Origin: a virus
DNA length: 38,993 nucleotides
Direction: 5' to 3' (one strand)
IMG/VR virus record: IMGVR_UViG_3300019487_000057
Span: 1-38,993 of that record
The translations under genes were made by a program, and so were the position numbers. The notes beneath the pieces are model-generated. The model was not told the DNA's origin. It worked only from the letters and a program-made list of their open reading frames with translations, and did not search any database. Positions 16,313 through 23,484 of the stretch are shown piece by piece; position 1 is the first letter of the stretch; every line of letters starts with the position of its first letter.

Positions 16313-16927
16313 TCAGATCGGTGGCACGGGCGACGAGATGCGCGCCCGACAGTAGAACTGCGTTGCGGTGCGAGCGATCGCTTGCTGTGTTGGACGTACG
16401 ACACAGCCCGTCGGCACCTCATAGTCAATCGTAAAACTCACCGGCAGGCGGGCGCTGACGACCACCCTGATCCGCGCTTGGCTTGTGAACTGGGTATAGA
16501 TCCGCTCGGCGTCCGTGATGTTGAAAATCACGGGCAGCACTGTGGAGATCTGCTGGAGGACGTTGAAGGAGACCTCCAGCGTGGCGCTGACGCCGGACAG
16601 TATACGCGCACGAGCGGTAAACGGAACGAGCGCCGTTGCGTCAAGAATTCGAGCCCGGCTGAGAAACTCTGCATCCCCTAACGTCAGAATGCGCGCACGC
16701 GCCAGGAACTGCGCCTCTTCGATCACCCGAATTCGCGCCTGGACGTCGAACATCACGCGCGTCTGGTGGGTGATGTTCGCCTGACAGAGGAACTCAGTCT
16801 CCTCTACCCTTAGAATGCGCGCCCGGCTGGTAAAGACGGCCGTCGTCGGCCCGCCGCCCTCCTCGGCGCCGGCTCCCAGAATGATCTCGCCCAGCAAGCT
16901 GTCGGGAGTGCCGAGGATGCCGGTCAT
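16313..16927 (-). CDS. Virion protein with repeated F-x-x-RARI motifs
   Basis: 204 aa made of short beta repeats built on the motif F-x-x-(R/Q)-A-R-I. Instances are FTSRARIL, FDVQARIRV, FLARARIL, FLSRARIL, FTARARIL, FTSQARIRV and FYCRARIS, with FLCQANI as a diverged unit. Close-packed units are 14-17 residues apart. The pattern suggests a repetitive beta structure such as a fibre or solenoid. There is no signal peptide or catalytic motif. It sits in the tail-tip operon next to the hub-like protein, whose N-terminus carries a single related unit (IFTARALIRG). Confidence 0.6.
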   Translation of the reverse strand: MTGILGTPDSLLGEIILGAGAEEGGGPTTAVFTSRARILRVEETEFLCQANITHQTRVMFDVQARIRVIEEAQFLARARILTLGDAEFLSRARILDATALVPFTARARILSGVSATLEVSFNVLQQISTVLPVIFNITDAERIYTQFTSQARIRVVVSARLPVSFTIDYEVPTGCVVRPTQQAIARTATQFYCRARISSPVPPI

Positions 16928-16934
16928 AGGTCCC

Positions 16935-17291
16935 CTACAAGAGCAATCGTGTCAGCCGTACCAGAAGCCAGTTCAGATCCTCTGTGGGGGGAGTCTCCCC
17001 CCGCACCAGCCCCTGATAAATGGCAAGCAACCGCGATTCGTCGTCCATCGGCGCTGGGGTGAGATCCGGCGTCAACTCCAGGTCGTCCCAGACGAACTTT
17101 CCTCCTGTCAGCCGCGCCCCCTTCCAGTCCTCGTGGAGCATCTCTAAGATGAGCGGGTTCTCGGCTGCGGCGAAGTCAATCTCCAGCGTCGCGACGGTCC
17201 CCGGCGGCGGATCGGGATATTGGATCTCCTCGGCCAGCGTCTGCAGCACCCGGATGATCCGCCCGTCTTTGTCGGCGTAGAGGATGGCCAT
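16935..17291 (-). CDS. Small virion-region hypothetical protein
   Basis: 118 aa from the ATG at 17291, two bases after the stop of the upstream tail gene. The sequence starts MAILYADKDGRIIRVLQ and continues with acidic and Trp-containing helices (EMLHEDWKGARL, FVWDDLEL, LLAIYQGLVRGE). No family was recognised. The longer open frame upstream is inside the neighbouring gene in another phase and was not used. Confidence 0.55.
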   Translation of the reverse strand: MAILYADKDGRIIRVLQTLAEEIQYPDPPPGTVATLEIDFAAAENPLILEMLHEDWKGARLTGGKFVWDDLELTPDLTPAPMDDESRLLAIYQGLVRGETPPTEDLNWLLVRLTRLLL

Positions 17292-17293
17292 CC

Positions 17294-18295
17294 CTAACTC
17301 TCCCGGAAGTGATACAGGACCATGCCGTTCTTGGCCGTCGAGTTGAAGCCTTCCATCGCAATTCCCCAATGGGTCGCTGTCAAAAACCCGGTACGTGCCT
17401 GTTGGCCGGTCTTGAACCACTTCACACGATCGACGCTGAACTCGAAATGATGGTTGGTGTTGTCGTCCCGGATGCGGAACCATACCGGCACGATCCCGAA
17501 CCAGCGGCGCAGGAGGTTGAAGTGGTCGGCGCTCGCGGTGATATTGCCGCTAAACGACGTCACCGAGTTCCAATTGCTGGATACGACCGTCGGCCCCGCG
17601 GCCAGCGGTCCCGTACCGGTATCCCACCAATGCGTGATCAGCTCGGCGGAAACGCTATCGTAGAGAAACATCCCCGCCCGCGCAAATGCCTGCCCGGACC
17701 AGATCGGCTCGAAGAGCGCCTCCAAGGTGAAGGGAGCCGCCGGGATCGCCTTGTAGAGCCCGCGGACATTATCTCCCGAACCGCTGGGGATCTCAAAATA
17801 GAGCGTGCCGTTATTATCGGTCGCGGTGGCGGTTCCCTGGTTCAGCCAGGTCAGCGCCGACACCAGCGGAGGTGGCGCCAGCCGCGTCAATCGCGGCCCC
17901 AGATGGTTCCAGGCCGATCCGGTGTCGATCCCGCCGACAAGACCGTCCGTCGGAACAAACAGGCGGTTCTCCAGCCCGGCCGCGGGGCGGTTAGCATAAG
18001 TGTCCTGGACGATGCCGCGTGTGAAGAGCGCCAGCAGCCCGTCTCGTGTCAGGGCCTGCGCGACGGCCGTGCCGTTACCGTGCGAGGCTGCCGTCGTCCC
18101 CTCCTGGCCCCGGACGACGGTCAGGGTGTTCCCCGACCGCGCCGTGACCTTGAGGATCTCGCTCTCGATGACGATACGATAGTCGCCCGCCGAGGAAAAC
18201 TCGCTGGCATCGTTCAGAACGATCGAGACCTGAACGTTGTCGATCGCGCCATTGAGCGTATCCTGAGGCGTGTTGGCATACTGTTCCGCGGCCAT
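17294..18295 (-). CDS. Tail-fibre or receptor-binding-like protein
   Basis: 333 aa. Residues about 1-80 contain a small domain with VIESEILKVTARSGNTLTVVRGQEGT, a motif frequent in phage minor tail proteins. The C-terminal two-thirds is a beta-sandwich rich in Trp and Phe (FTLEALFEPIWSGQAF, RAGMFLYDSVSAELITHWWD, WFGIVPVWFRIRDD, HFEFSVDRVKWF) resembling concanavalin-like carbohydrate-binding domains. A role in host recognition is likely, inferred from fold pattern and operon position. Confidence 0.6.
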   Translation of the reverse strand: MAAEQYANTPQDTLNGAIDNVQVSIVLNDASEFSSAGDYRIVIESEILKVTARSGNTLTVVRGQEGTTAASHGNGTAVAQALTRDGLLALFTRGIVQDTYANRPAAGLENRLFVPTDGLVGGIDTGSAWNHLGPRLTRLAPPPLVSALTWLNQGTATATDNNGTLYFEIPSGSGDNVRGLYKAIPAAPFTLEALFEPIWSGQAFARAGMFLYDSVSAELITHWWDTGTGPLAAGPTVVSSNWNSVTSFSGNITASADHFNLLRRWFGIVPVWFRIRDDNTNHHFEFSVDRVKWFKTGQQARTGFLTATHWGIAMEGFNSTAKNGMVLYHFRES

Positions 18296-18302
18296 GGCAT
18301 CC

Positions 18303-18494
18303 TCACGCCTGCATCAGCACCTGATCCTCAGACGTATCTTGTGTCGCGGCGGCGGCGGCCTGCGAGGGACGCTTCGCCCTGCAGAAGGGGCATACATACC
18401 AGATCTCCGGCTTCAGATCCGGCGGCTGGCCAGAGTAGCGCACCTTCTGCTCAAGGATTCCCCCGCACGCACAACGGTAATTAAATTCGCTCAT
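18303..18494 (-). CDS. Small zinc-finger protein
   Basis: 63 aa with YRCACGG and VCPFCRAKRP, two Cys pairs forming a likely zinc ribbon, and an Ala/Thr-rich tail. The ATG at 18494 overlaps the upstream stop (ATGA). It is embedded between two tail-protein genes. Function not recognised. Confidence 0.6.
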   Translation of the reverse strand: MSEFNYRCACGGILEQKVRYSGQPPDLKPEIWYVCPFCRAKRPSQAAAAATQDTSEDQVLMQA

Positions 18495-19429
18495 CCGATC
18501 CTCTCCTCCACGGCTGCCAGCGCGGCGGCAAACTCCTCCTCCGCGAGCGGCTCGACATCATCGTCCGTCCCCACCCGCACCCGGCCGCGGCGGTAGATGG
18601 CCCAGGACCCGTCCTCCTCCACCCCCAACTCGCAGACGAGATCCTTTAGGCGCCAACCGATCACCTGTACGATGTGCGGCGGAAGCGCCTCTCCCGCACC
18701 GCGCTGCCCGAAAACCTGTACCGTGACGCGGCGGAAGTAGCGGAACTGAAACAGCATGCGCGGCACGGGGAGGGGTAACATCTCGATAAAACTCGCAAAA
18801 AGAGCTGAGTAACAACTGAAGCCGGTCTGGTCCAGCCGATAACTCGGAAGCGCAGACATCGGATGGCGCGGATGGATCGTCAACACCTGGACCTGATCCA
18901 GCCGCACCTCCCTGAAGGGAATCTCTTCTCCTTCGCTTCCGTCGTCCTGCAAAGGGAACTGGCTTACGACGCGATGGTCACTATGAATAACAGCCCACCC
19001 ATACGGCGTTTCTTCCCGCGCCGTCGTAAAAGGCGTCAGGTTGACCGGCAGCGGCGCCGCGCGCAGTTGTTCCAGGAGCCGGTCGATCCCTGCCAGCGAG
19101 AGTGTGGCGTCGATCTGCGCCACCCGGCCGGTCGGCTGCTCTTCCCGGTATTCCGAGACGTTTCCCACCCGGGCGTAAATGCAGTCCGCCGCCTCCCCGG
19201 TGACACAGCATTCTCCTGGGCTGACGCGATAGGTGCGCCCGTCTGTCGGATTCGGAGCCAGCAGGTCCGCGCGCAGGGAAAGTAGGCCCGTCTCACTGAT
19301 ATGCGTCCAAACCTCGACCGCTCCCTGGTCCTCCGTGTTGAGATGGCCCAAAGGGACGCAAATGCACTTGTCATGCTGCCGCGTCACGACGCAGGGCAGC
19401 AGCCCGACTTGAAAATCTTGAGTTGGCAT
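18491..19429 (-). CDS. Hypothetical virion-region protein
   Basis: 312 aa, starting at ATG 19429 after a 106-base non-coding stretch. It contains a Cys-bearing N-terminal segment (CVVTRQHDKCICVPLGH, ECCVTGEAADCIYARVG), a beta-rich middle and a C-terminal acidic helix (LAEEEFAAALAAVEERIG). No domain was recognised. It is the first gene after a gap within the tail-tip operon, followed by the zinc-finger gene with overlap. Confidence 0.55.
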   Translation of the reverse strand: MPTQDFQVGLLPCVVTRQHDKCICVPLGHLNTEDQGAVEVWTHISETGLLSLRADLLAPNPTDGRTYRVSPGECCVTGEAADCIYARVGNVSEYREEQPTGRVAQIDATLSLAGIDRLLEQLRAAPLPVNLTPFTTAREETPYGWAVIHSDHRVVSQFPLQDDGSEGEEIPFREVRLDQVQVLTIHPRHPMSALPSYRLDQTGFSCYSALFASFIEMLPLPVPRMLFQFRYFRRVTVQVFGQRGAGEALPPHIVQVIGWRLKDLVCELGVEEDGSWAIYRRGRVRVGTDDDVEPLAEEEFAAALAAVEERIG

Positions 19430-19535
19430 GTTAGTTGCTTTTAAAGCAGTTCGAGTATCTCAACCTTTTTCCTCGTATTCGCACAAAGTATAAGGAAGCC
19501 TACGAGGCGTTTATTGATAGGCTGGATTTGTCGGA
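19430..19535. other. 106-base gap with inverted repeats
   Basis: No convincing gene. A 7-bp inverted repeat (CCTCGTA / TACGAGG, 23-base loop) lies at about 19472-19508, and a short palindrome TGCTTTTAAAGCA is about 10 bases from the minus-strand start codon at 19429. The AT-rich stretch could hold a minus-strand promoter or processing site for the tail-tip genes, but no clear -35/-10 pair is seen. Confidence 0.35.
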
Positions 19536-20039
19536 TCATGTCTCACTATAAGAGAGGCTCAGACCCGAAAAGCTGGTGTCGCCCGCTGGTGCCGCCGTCG
19601 TCGTGCGGAGCTGCGTCACGATGAAATCACTCATCCCCGAGCTGGTCACGATCGAGCCGCTGAGGTTGCCACCGATCGAAATGTTCGCCGTCCCCGGGTC
19701 CGCCGTCGGGAATGACGACGTTGCGATCGAAGATGTCACCTTCGCGGGCTGCAAGTAGATCTGCTGCGTGCCGCGGAAGAAGAGAAAAAGGCCGGTCGCC
19801 GGGCTGAAGTTCGTGCTGAGCCACATCCGCAGGTCGCGGATCTCCGTAAACGACCCCGTGAACATCGCTCGCTTCCAGACTTCGTAGCTGTTGTTGCCGA
19901 AGGTGATGGGATTGGCGGCGTAGACGGCGGGGTTGGCCACGTCCGCGTCTTGGTAGTTCCATGCGTTGCCCGATCCGCCCACTGAGGTAAGGGTAGGGCC
20001 TGCTCCCGTATGTTGAATGATGGCTAGGGTCGCGGGCAT
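19536..20039 (-). CDS. Virion-associated beta-rich hypothetical protein
   Basis: 167 aa from the ATG at 20039, preceded by AAGG and GGAG. The sequence has strand-rich segments (FLFFRGTQQIYLQPAKVTS, TANISIGGNLSGSIVTSS) and ends GLSLSYSET. Two aromatic surface patches (SYEVWKRAMFTG, RMWLSTNF) are visible. No family was recognised; position suggests a tail-tip or fibre component. It follows the 20421 gene by ten bases. Confidence 0.55.
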   Translation of the reverse strand: MPATLAIIQHTGAGPTLTSVGGSGNAWNYQDADVANPAVYAANPITFGNNSYEVWKRAMFTGSFTEIRDLRMWLSTNFSPATGLFLFFRGTQQIYLQPAKVTSSIATSSFPTADPGTANISIGGNLSGSIVTSSGMSDFIVTQLRTTTAAPAGDTSFSGLSLSYSET

Positions 20040-20049
20040 TCCTTGTCTC

Positions 20050-20421
20050 CTAAACGGATAGCGCCGTCGCGTCCAGATCAAATCGCCGCGGATTGTTGTC
20101 GGCTGTACGTCCGGCGGGTACGTTAGCACGCACCCAGAAGGGCGCGGTCGCACTGTCGGGTAATGTCCCAAACACGATGGGAGACGTCGTCCAGGTGCCG
20201 GGACTTCCGCCGCTGTCCGGGGCGATCTGGGCGTAGTCGTCGCCGTCATTGTTTCCAACCTGAACGATTGTTAGTATCAAGTCTTCGGCATCTTGATCCC
20301 CAAAGTTCTCGATGAATCGCTTGATCGGCGTCGAAGTACCTGGCGATTGGACGTTGCCCAGGGCCTCTGACGTCGTGATCGTCGATTCATCATCTTCGAG
20401 AAAGCGAAGTGCGGCAGGCAT
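20050..20421 (-). CDS. Small beta-rich virion-region protein
   Basis: 123 aa. The sequence runs MPAALRFLEDDEST, then IKRFIENFGDQDAEDLILTIVQVG and FWVRANVPAGRTADNN, compatible with an immunoglobulin-like beta-sandwich (AFWVRANVPAG is a frequent strand in such virion proteins). It is the first tail-tip gene after the glycosyltransferase island. Family not recognised. Confidence 0.55.
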   Translation of the reverse strand: MPAALRFLEDDESTITTSEALGNVQSPGTSTPIKRFIENFGDQDAEDLILTIVQVGNNDGDDYAQIAPDSGGSPGTWTTSPIVFGTLPDSATAPFWVRANVPAGRTADNNPRRFDLDATALSV

Positions 20422-20462
20422 ACGAGTAGTTTACCATGGCCGAACGAGCGAACGCCCGAACG

Positions 20463-20573
20463 CTAGAGCCGCGGTACTCCAAACCGTTCCAACAGCATCT
20501 CCAGCTCCCGCGCCACGAGCAGCACACTGAGCCGCTTCATGCAGACGACGTGCTGCCGCGCATCCGATTTGCG
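20463..20573 (-). pseudogene. Orphan duplicate of the GT9 gene 3' end (36 codons plus stop)
   Basis: About 50 bases downstream of the GT9 stop, the minus strand reads RKSDARQ-HVVCMKRLSV-LLVARELEMLLERFGVPRL-stop. The end of the GT9 protein itself is RKSNPAE-HVVCMKRLSV-PLVSRELEIMLERFGVPRR-stop. Codons differ at many synonymous positions (for example GTA/GTC, CGT/CGG, CTC/CTG), so this is not a fresh tandem duplication. It has no start codon or ribosome-binding site. It is a remnant either of a second, deleted GT9 paralogue or of a diverged allele introduced by recombination. Confidence 0.85.
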
Positions 20574-20620
20574 CCCGAGTGCTAATGGCACTCAACGAGA
20601 ATCCGTCAGAATTTGCTTCG

Positions 20621-21867
20621 CTAACGTCGAGGAACACCAAACCTTTCCAACATTATCTCCAATTCTCGCGAGACAAGAGGGACGGAGAGACGCTTCATGC
20701 ATACGACGTGTTCGGCTGGATTGGACTTTCGCAAGCAATTTTTTAAATACCAGCACGGAGCGCAATCCGCCACCTCCTTGCCAACGGTCCAGTGGCCCGC
20801 ATACTCCCGCATCCGGAGCGCGCCGTCCGTCGAGCCGAAAAGCCCAATGACCGGCACCCCCAGCGCCCCCGCGACGTGCAGGAGACCGGAATCGGGCGAC
20901 ACCACCGCATCCAGGTGCGCGAGGATCGCCGCCACCTCTCGGATAGGGCGACCGAGCACGGCCGGGATCTCGTCGGTGACGCGCTGGTGCATGTCGAACG
21001 TCACCGTCTTGTAGCCACGGATCTGAAGGTGAATGGCAAGATCCGCCGCGTGAGGCCATGCCCGCACCGGATCGTGAGCCTGCAGCACCACCCCGACACG
21101 GGGACCGTCTCCAAGATGTTCTTCGACCCAGCGGCGACCATCCGCCAGCTCCTCCGGCGTCAACACCAGGATGGGGCGACGACTGCTCGGATTGAGACCA
21201 CCCGCACAGTGACGCAGCCAGATGTCAGTACGGTGCTCGGTGACGTGGGGCTGCGTCTGCGTCTCGACAATGCTGCAGATAACGTTCAGATCCACGACCA
21301 GGTCGGTGTCGATCACACAGTTCGGAATGTGCTCATTCGGCGTCTTGGCATACTCCCAGCGGCACGCACGCGTGATCCCGGTCACGAACTCGTTCCCCTC
21401 CACCCGCTCGATGCGGTCGATGTGAGGGTTGTTGCGGAACAGCATCGGGAGGGCGCCCGCCATATACTGCCAGGAGGTCGCCACGGTCACCTGACAGCCC
21501 GGATACTTCTCCTTGAGCCCCAGAAAGCAGGGGGTCAGCATGAGGACGTCCAAGTGTTGCGACAAGGCTCTTTATCCCTGTCTCTCTCCGTTTCCAGAGA
21601 GTATCGGATCATCTCTTCGCCTCTTTCACAAGGCGCTGCGCGCTCGTGGGCCTTTACCGCCCGTTCTGGGCTCCATGGCCTGATCTCTGAGCCTTTTAGC
21701 CGTTCCCGGCTAACTTGGCTGCGGATTCCCATACCTTGCGGCTTCAGGGTTCCCGCAATTCACGCAGTACAACTTGGGCATCGCTACCCAAGCGGGCCAC
21801 ATAGACCAATGCCCCCAAGTTGACGTATGACGCATACGCGCAGCGGTTTTTTCCTAAGGAGTTGCAC
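20621..21867 (-). CDS. GT9-family glycosyltransferase (heptosyltransferase-like), split by a group I intron
   Basis: Exon 1 is 21867-21823 (GTG start, AAAGGAT upstream; 15 codons) and exon 2 is 21559-20621, giving 327 aa after splicing. Exon 1 supplies RKKPLRVCVIR, the first beta-strand; exon 2 continues QHLDVLMLTP. The join reproduces the VI(K/R)-x-(R/Q)H-x-D-VL-x-TP loop of WaaQ/RfaQ-like heptosyltransferases. Further family marks are VVSPDSGLLHVAGALGVPVIGLFG (donor-binding region) and a C-terminal Cys cluster (CAPCWYLKNC, CMKRL). It would transfer a sugar, possibly heptose, to a surface glycan, virion protein or other acceptor. Without splicing only a TTG-initiated protein lacking strand 1 could be made. 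It lies downstream of a methyltransferase gene. Confidence 0.85.
21560..21822 (-). ncRNA. ORF-less group I intron (IA-like) in the GT9 gene
   Basis: A complete core can be drawn on the minus strand. P1: exon CATACGT (21829-21823) pairs with GTCTATG (21806-21800), with a U-G at the splice site and one C-C mismatch. P2: CTTGGG/CCCAAG (21792-21787, 21778-21773). P3: CTGCGTG (21767-21761) with CGCGCAG (21642-21636). P4: TGCGG (21757-21753) with CCGCA (21724-21720). P5: CCC/GGG. P6 and P6a: TTAGCCG-GGAA-CGGCTAA (21713-21696). P7: GATCA (21685-21681) with TGATC (21611-21607). P8: CGCCT/AGGCG (21635-21618). P9: CTCTCTG-GAAA-CGGAGAG (21601-21584). Extra helix GCCC/GGGC between P7 and P3 fits group IA. 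The last base is the expected G (21560). Splicing restores the GT9 reading frame. Confidence 0.9.
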
Positions 21868-21938
21868 TCTTCATCCTTTCGCGCTTCTGCGCGGATCTTC
21901 TCAATCACTCGCTCAATCGGATCGCGTGCTACAAACAT
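21744..21938 (-). CDS. Possible 64-aa protein overlapping exon 1 and the intron
   Basis: The ATG at 21938 overlaps the stop codon region of the upstream methyltransferase gene (TATGTTTGTAG), so translational coupling is plausible. The first 25 residues (MFVARDPIERVIEKIRAEARK) look coding. The frame then crosses GT9 exon 1 in another phase and runs through intron elements P1, P2, P3 and P4 before stopping in P5. In spliced RNA the frame would instead end seven codons after the junction. It may be a genuine short gene truncated by intron arrival, or a chance frame. Confidence 0.3.
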   Translation of the reverse strand: MFVARDPIERVIEKIRAEARKDEECNSLGKNRCAYASYVNLGALVYVARLGSDAQVVLRELREP

Positions 21939-22567
21939 ATCTTCTGGATATAACGATGGTTACGAGCGTTGGAATAAAACTGGTGACGCGCAAGAACTGT
22001 AGTATCCGCCTTCAGCTCTGCTAAGAACTCCTCGATTGCTTCCTGAACGCCGGGAGTATCTGCATCATCGCAAATAATGATACCTTTGTTCGCGAGAAGA
22101 CCCCAACACATGGGTAACTCATTGGAAACGGCGTTATAAGCGTGGTGACCGTCGATGTGGATGAGGTCGTAAGGGCTCATCCGGTTGATCTCTTCGTGCG
22201 GCCCATGGAACGCGTTATGCCGGATGCAGCGCGCGTTAGCCCAGGGCACCTGCTCCTGAAAGTTTCGGTTGGCCTTGGCGCAGGAATCATAGTCATACGA
22301 CTCATCGTCGATGCCGCGGTAGACGAGATTCTCAACGACCTCAGCGGCGCCAAGCATCATGCAGATCGCCGTACACCCGAAGCGCACGCCGATCTCAAAG
22401 ATCGTTTGCGGCTTATACTTACGTGCTACCCCGGCGTAGACCGCGAAATAGCGGTCAAAGGTATCATCGTCATAGCGGTCGCCCAGCGGTACGGTAAAAC
22501 AGTCAATCTGCTCTCGCTTCAGATAAAACCGATCTGCGTCAGTAAATAGAACCGCCTCTTCAATCAT
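21929..22567 (-). CDS. Class I SAM-dependent methyltransferase (Methyltransf_24-like)
   Basis: 212 aa from the ATG at 22567, with GAGG seven bases upstream and overlapping the previous stop. The Rossmann motif I is IFEIGVRFGCTAICM; an acidic strand end (YRGIDDES) follows, then YDLIHIDGHHAYNAVSNEL, the metal/substrate segment typical of cephalosporin-hydroxylase/Methyltransf_24 enzymes, and GIIICDDADTPGVQEAIEEF. It probably methylates a sugar or other small acceptor in the glycan island together with two further methyltransferases and two GT9 enzymes. The substrate is not visible. Confidence 0.8.
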   Translation of the reverse strand: MIEEAVLFTDADRFYLKREQIDCFTVPLGDRYDDDTFDRYFAVYAGVARKYKPQTIFEIGVRFGCTAICMMLGAAEVVENLVYRGIDDESYDYDSCAKANRNFQEQVPWANARCIRHNAFHGPHEEINRMSPYDLIHIDGHHAYNAVSNELPMCWGLLANKGIIICDDADTPGVQEAIEEFLAELKADTTVLARHQFYSNARNHRYIQKICL

Positions 22568-22778
22568 CGAAATCCCTCGTTTCCTCGTCGTCTTTGTTAC
22601 GCAATTTACGCCTGCCATTGGTCCCAACGTGCCATGACTGACACCAACGACAGCGATAACTGATGATGCGGCGTCTGCCGCGACGTCGCATTTGTTGCGC
22701 TACCATCGACGCCGTTTGGTAATCGGAAAATGCGCACTTTGCCACGCATGTCGCCAAGCGTCCCTGATGACCCGCCAT
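22560..22778 (-). CDS. Small zinc-binding protein (C-x-x-C-x3-WH type)
   Basis: 72 aa with GATGAGG five bases before the ATG. It has CVAKCAFSDYQTA, a basic helix (AQQMRRRGRRR) and YRCRWCQSWHVG. This short pattern (YxCxxCxxWHxG) recurs in small phage and bacterial proteins of unknown function. The stop overlaps the methyltransferase start. A tail of charged residues (NKDDEETRDFDD) ends the protein. Confidence 0.65.
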   Translation of the reverse strand: MAGHQGRLATCVAKCAFSDYQTASMVAQQMRRRGRRRIISYRCRWCQSWHVGTNGRRKLRNKDDEETRDFDD

Positions 22779-22797
22779 GGTTACCTCATCATTTGCA

Positions 22798-23484
22798 TCA
22801 TCCTACATCCCTCCGAAAAAGAGCTAACCCCAGATCGTTGTAAACAAACTGCGAAGAGAACGATGCTCCATCCTCTTCTACGAGCCACGTCAAAAAGTCG
22901 GCGATCGCATTTTGCCGCTCGGGATCGACTGTACCCGACGCCACGAGCAATCCTCCGGGGGCCGTCACGCCCCATCCCGCCCGGAGGACCGCGAGCATAC
23001 CCTCCGACGTCGCCTCGTCCACCAGGACGAGGCGGAACCTTTCCGCTGTCAATTCGGGGGGCAGCCCATTCCGCGCGACGTCGTGCTGGAAGCACGTCAT
23101 CCGCACCTCGGGCAGGAAGCGCCGAAACGTCTCCGCCGCCATCGCCAGCGTGCGATACCCATACGCCGGCGGTCCCATGTCCCGCTCCGGGTCGATCGCC
23201 GTCAGGCGCACTCGCCGCAGGCCCGCCAGCAGAGCGCCCGAACAGAGACAATAGGACGCATAGCCAAGGTACATGCCAACGGTCAAGATAGTAGAGGGTT
23301 TGAACGTCGCTCCCAAACCAGCCAGATCGTCGTAGCCAGATCCCCAATCGCGAAACTCCTCACGCCGCCGAGCAATGTCCGCCGGATGTGCGATCTCATC
23401 CAGGTCGATCCGCACGCGTCGGCGCGGATCGTAGAGGTCCTTGTCCCGCAACGCCTTGCGGATCGCCCAGCGGACGTCGGACAT
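22798..23484 (-). CDS. Methyltransferase-like protein (second of the island)
   Basis: 228 aa, with its ATG overlapping the upstream HNH stop as TAATG. A Rossmann-like N-terminal half has FKPSTILTVGMYLGYASYCLCSGAL (motif I region), RRVRLTAIDPER (acidic strand 2 end), RFRLVLVDEATSEG and VTAPGGLLVASGTVD. This arrangement matches class I methyltransferases related to the Methyltransf_24 group. Motif I is diverged (VGMYLG rather than EIG/DxG), so activity is less certain than for the neighbour at 21929. Confidence 0.65.
   Translation of the reverse strand: MSDVRWAIRKALRDKDLYDPRRRVRIDLDEIAHPADIARRREEFRDWGSGYDDLAGLGATFKPSTILTVGMYLGYASYCLCSGALLAGLRRVRLTAIDPERDMGPPAYGYRTLAMAAETFRRFLPEVRMTCFQHDVARNGLPPELTAERFRLVLVDEATSEGMLAVLRAGWGVTAPGGLLVASGTVDPERQNAIADFLTWLVEEDGASFSSQFVYNDLGLALFRRDVG

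Noticed and set aside
20577-20593. GAGTGCTAA next to GCACTC, resembling CIRCE (HrcA operator) half sites
   Set aside because: The half sites are in the wrong order and spacing for TTAGCACTC-N9-GAGTGCTAA. It is a simple 6-bp hairpin beside the duplicated GT9 end.
20431-20640. A 69-codon minus-strand frame ending in RSLVRPW
   Set aside because: It overlaps the duplicated GT9 3' end in another phase; the duplicate's frame has a clear homologue, this one does not.
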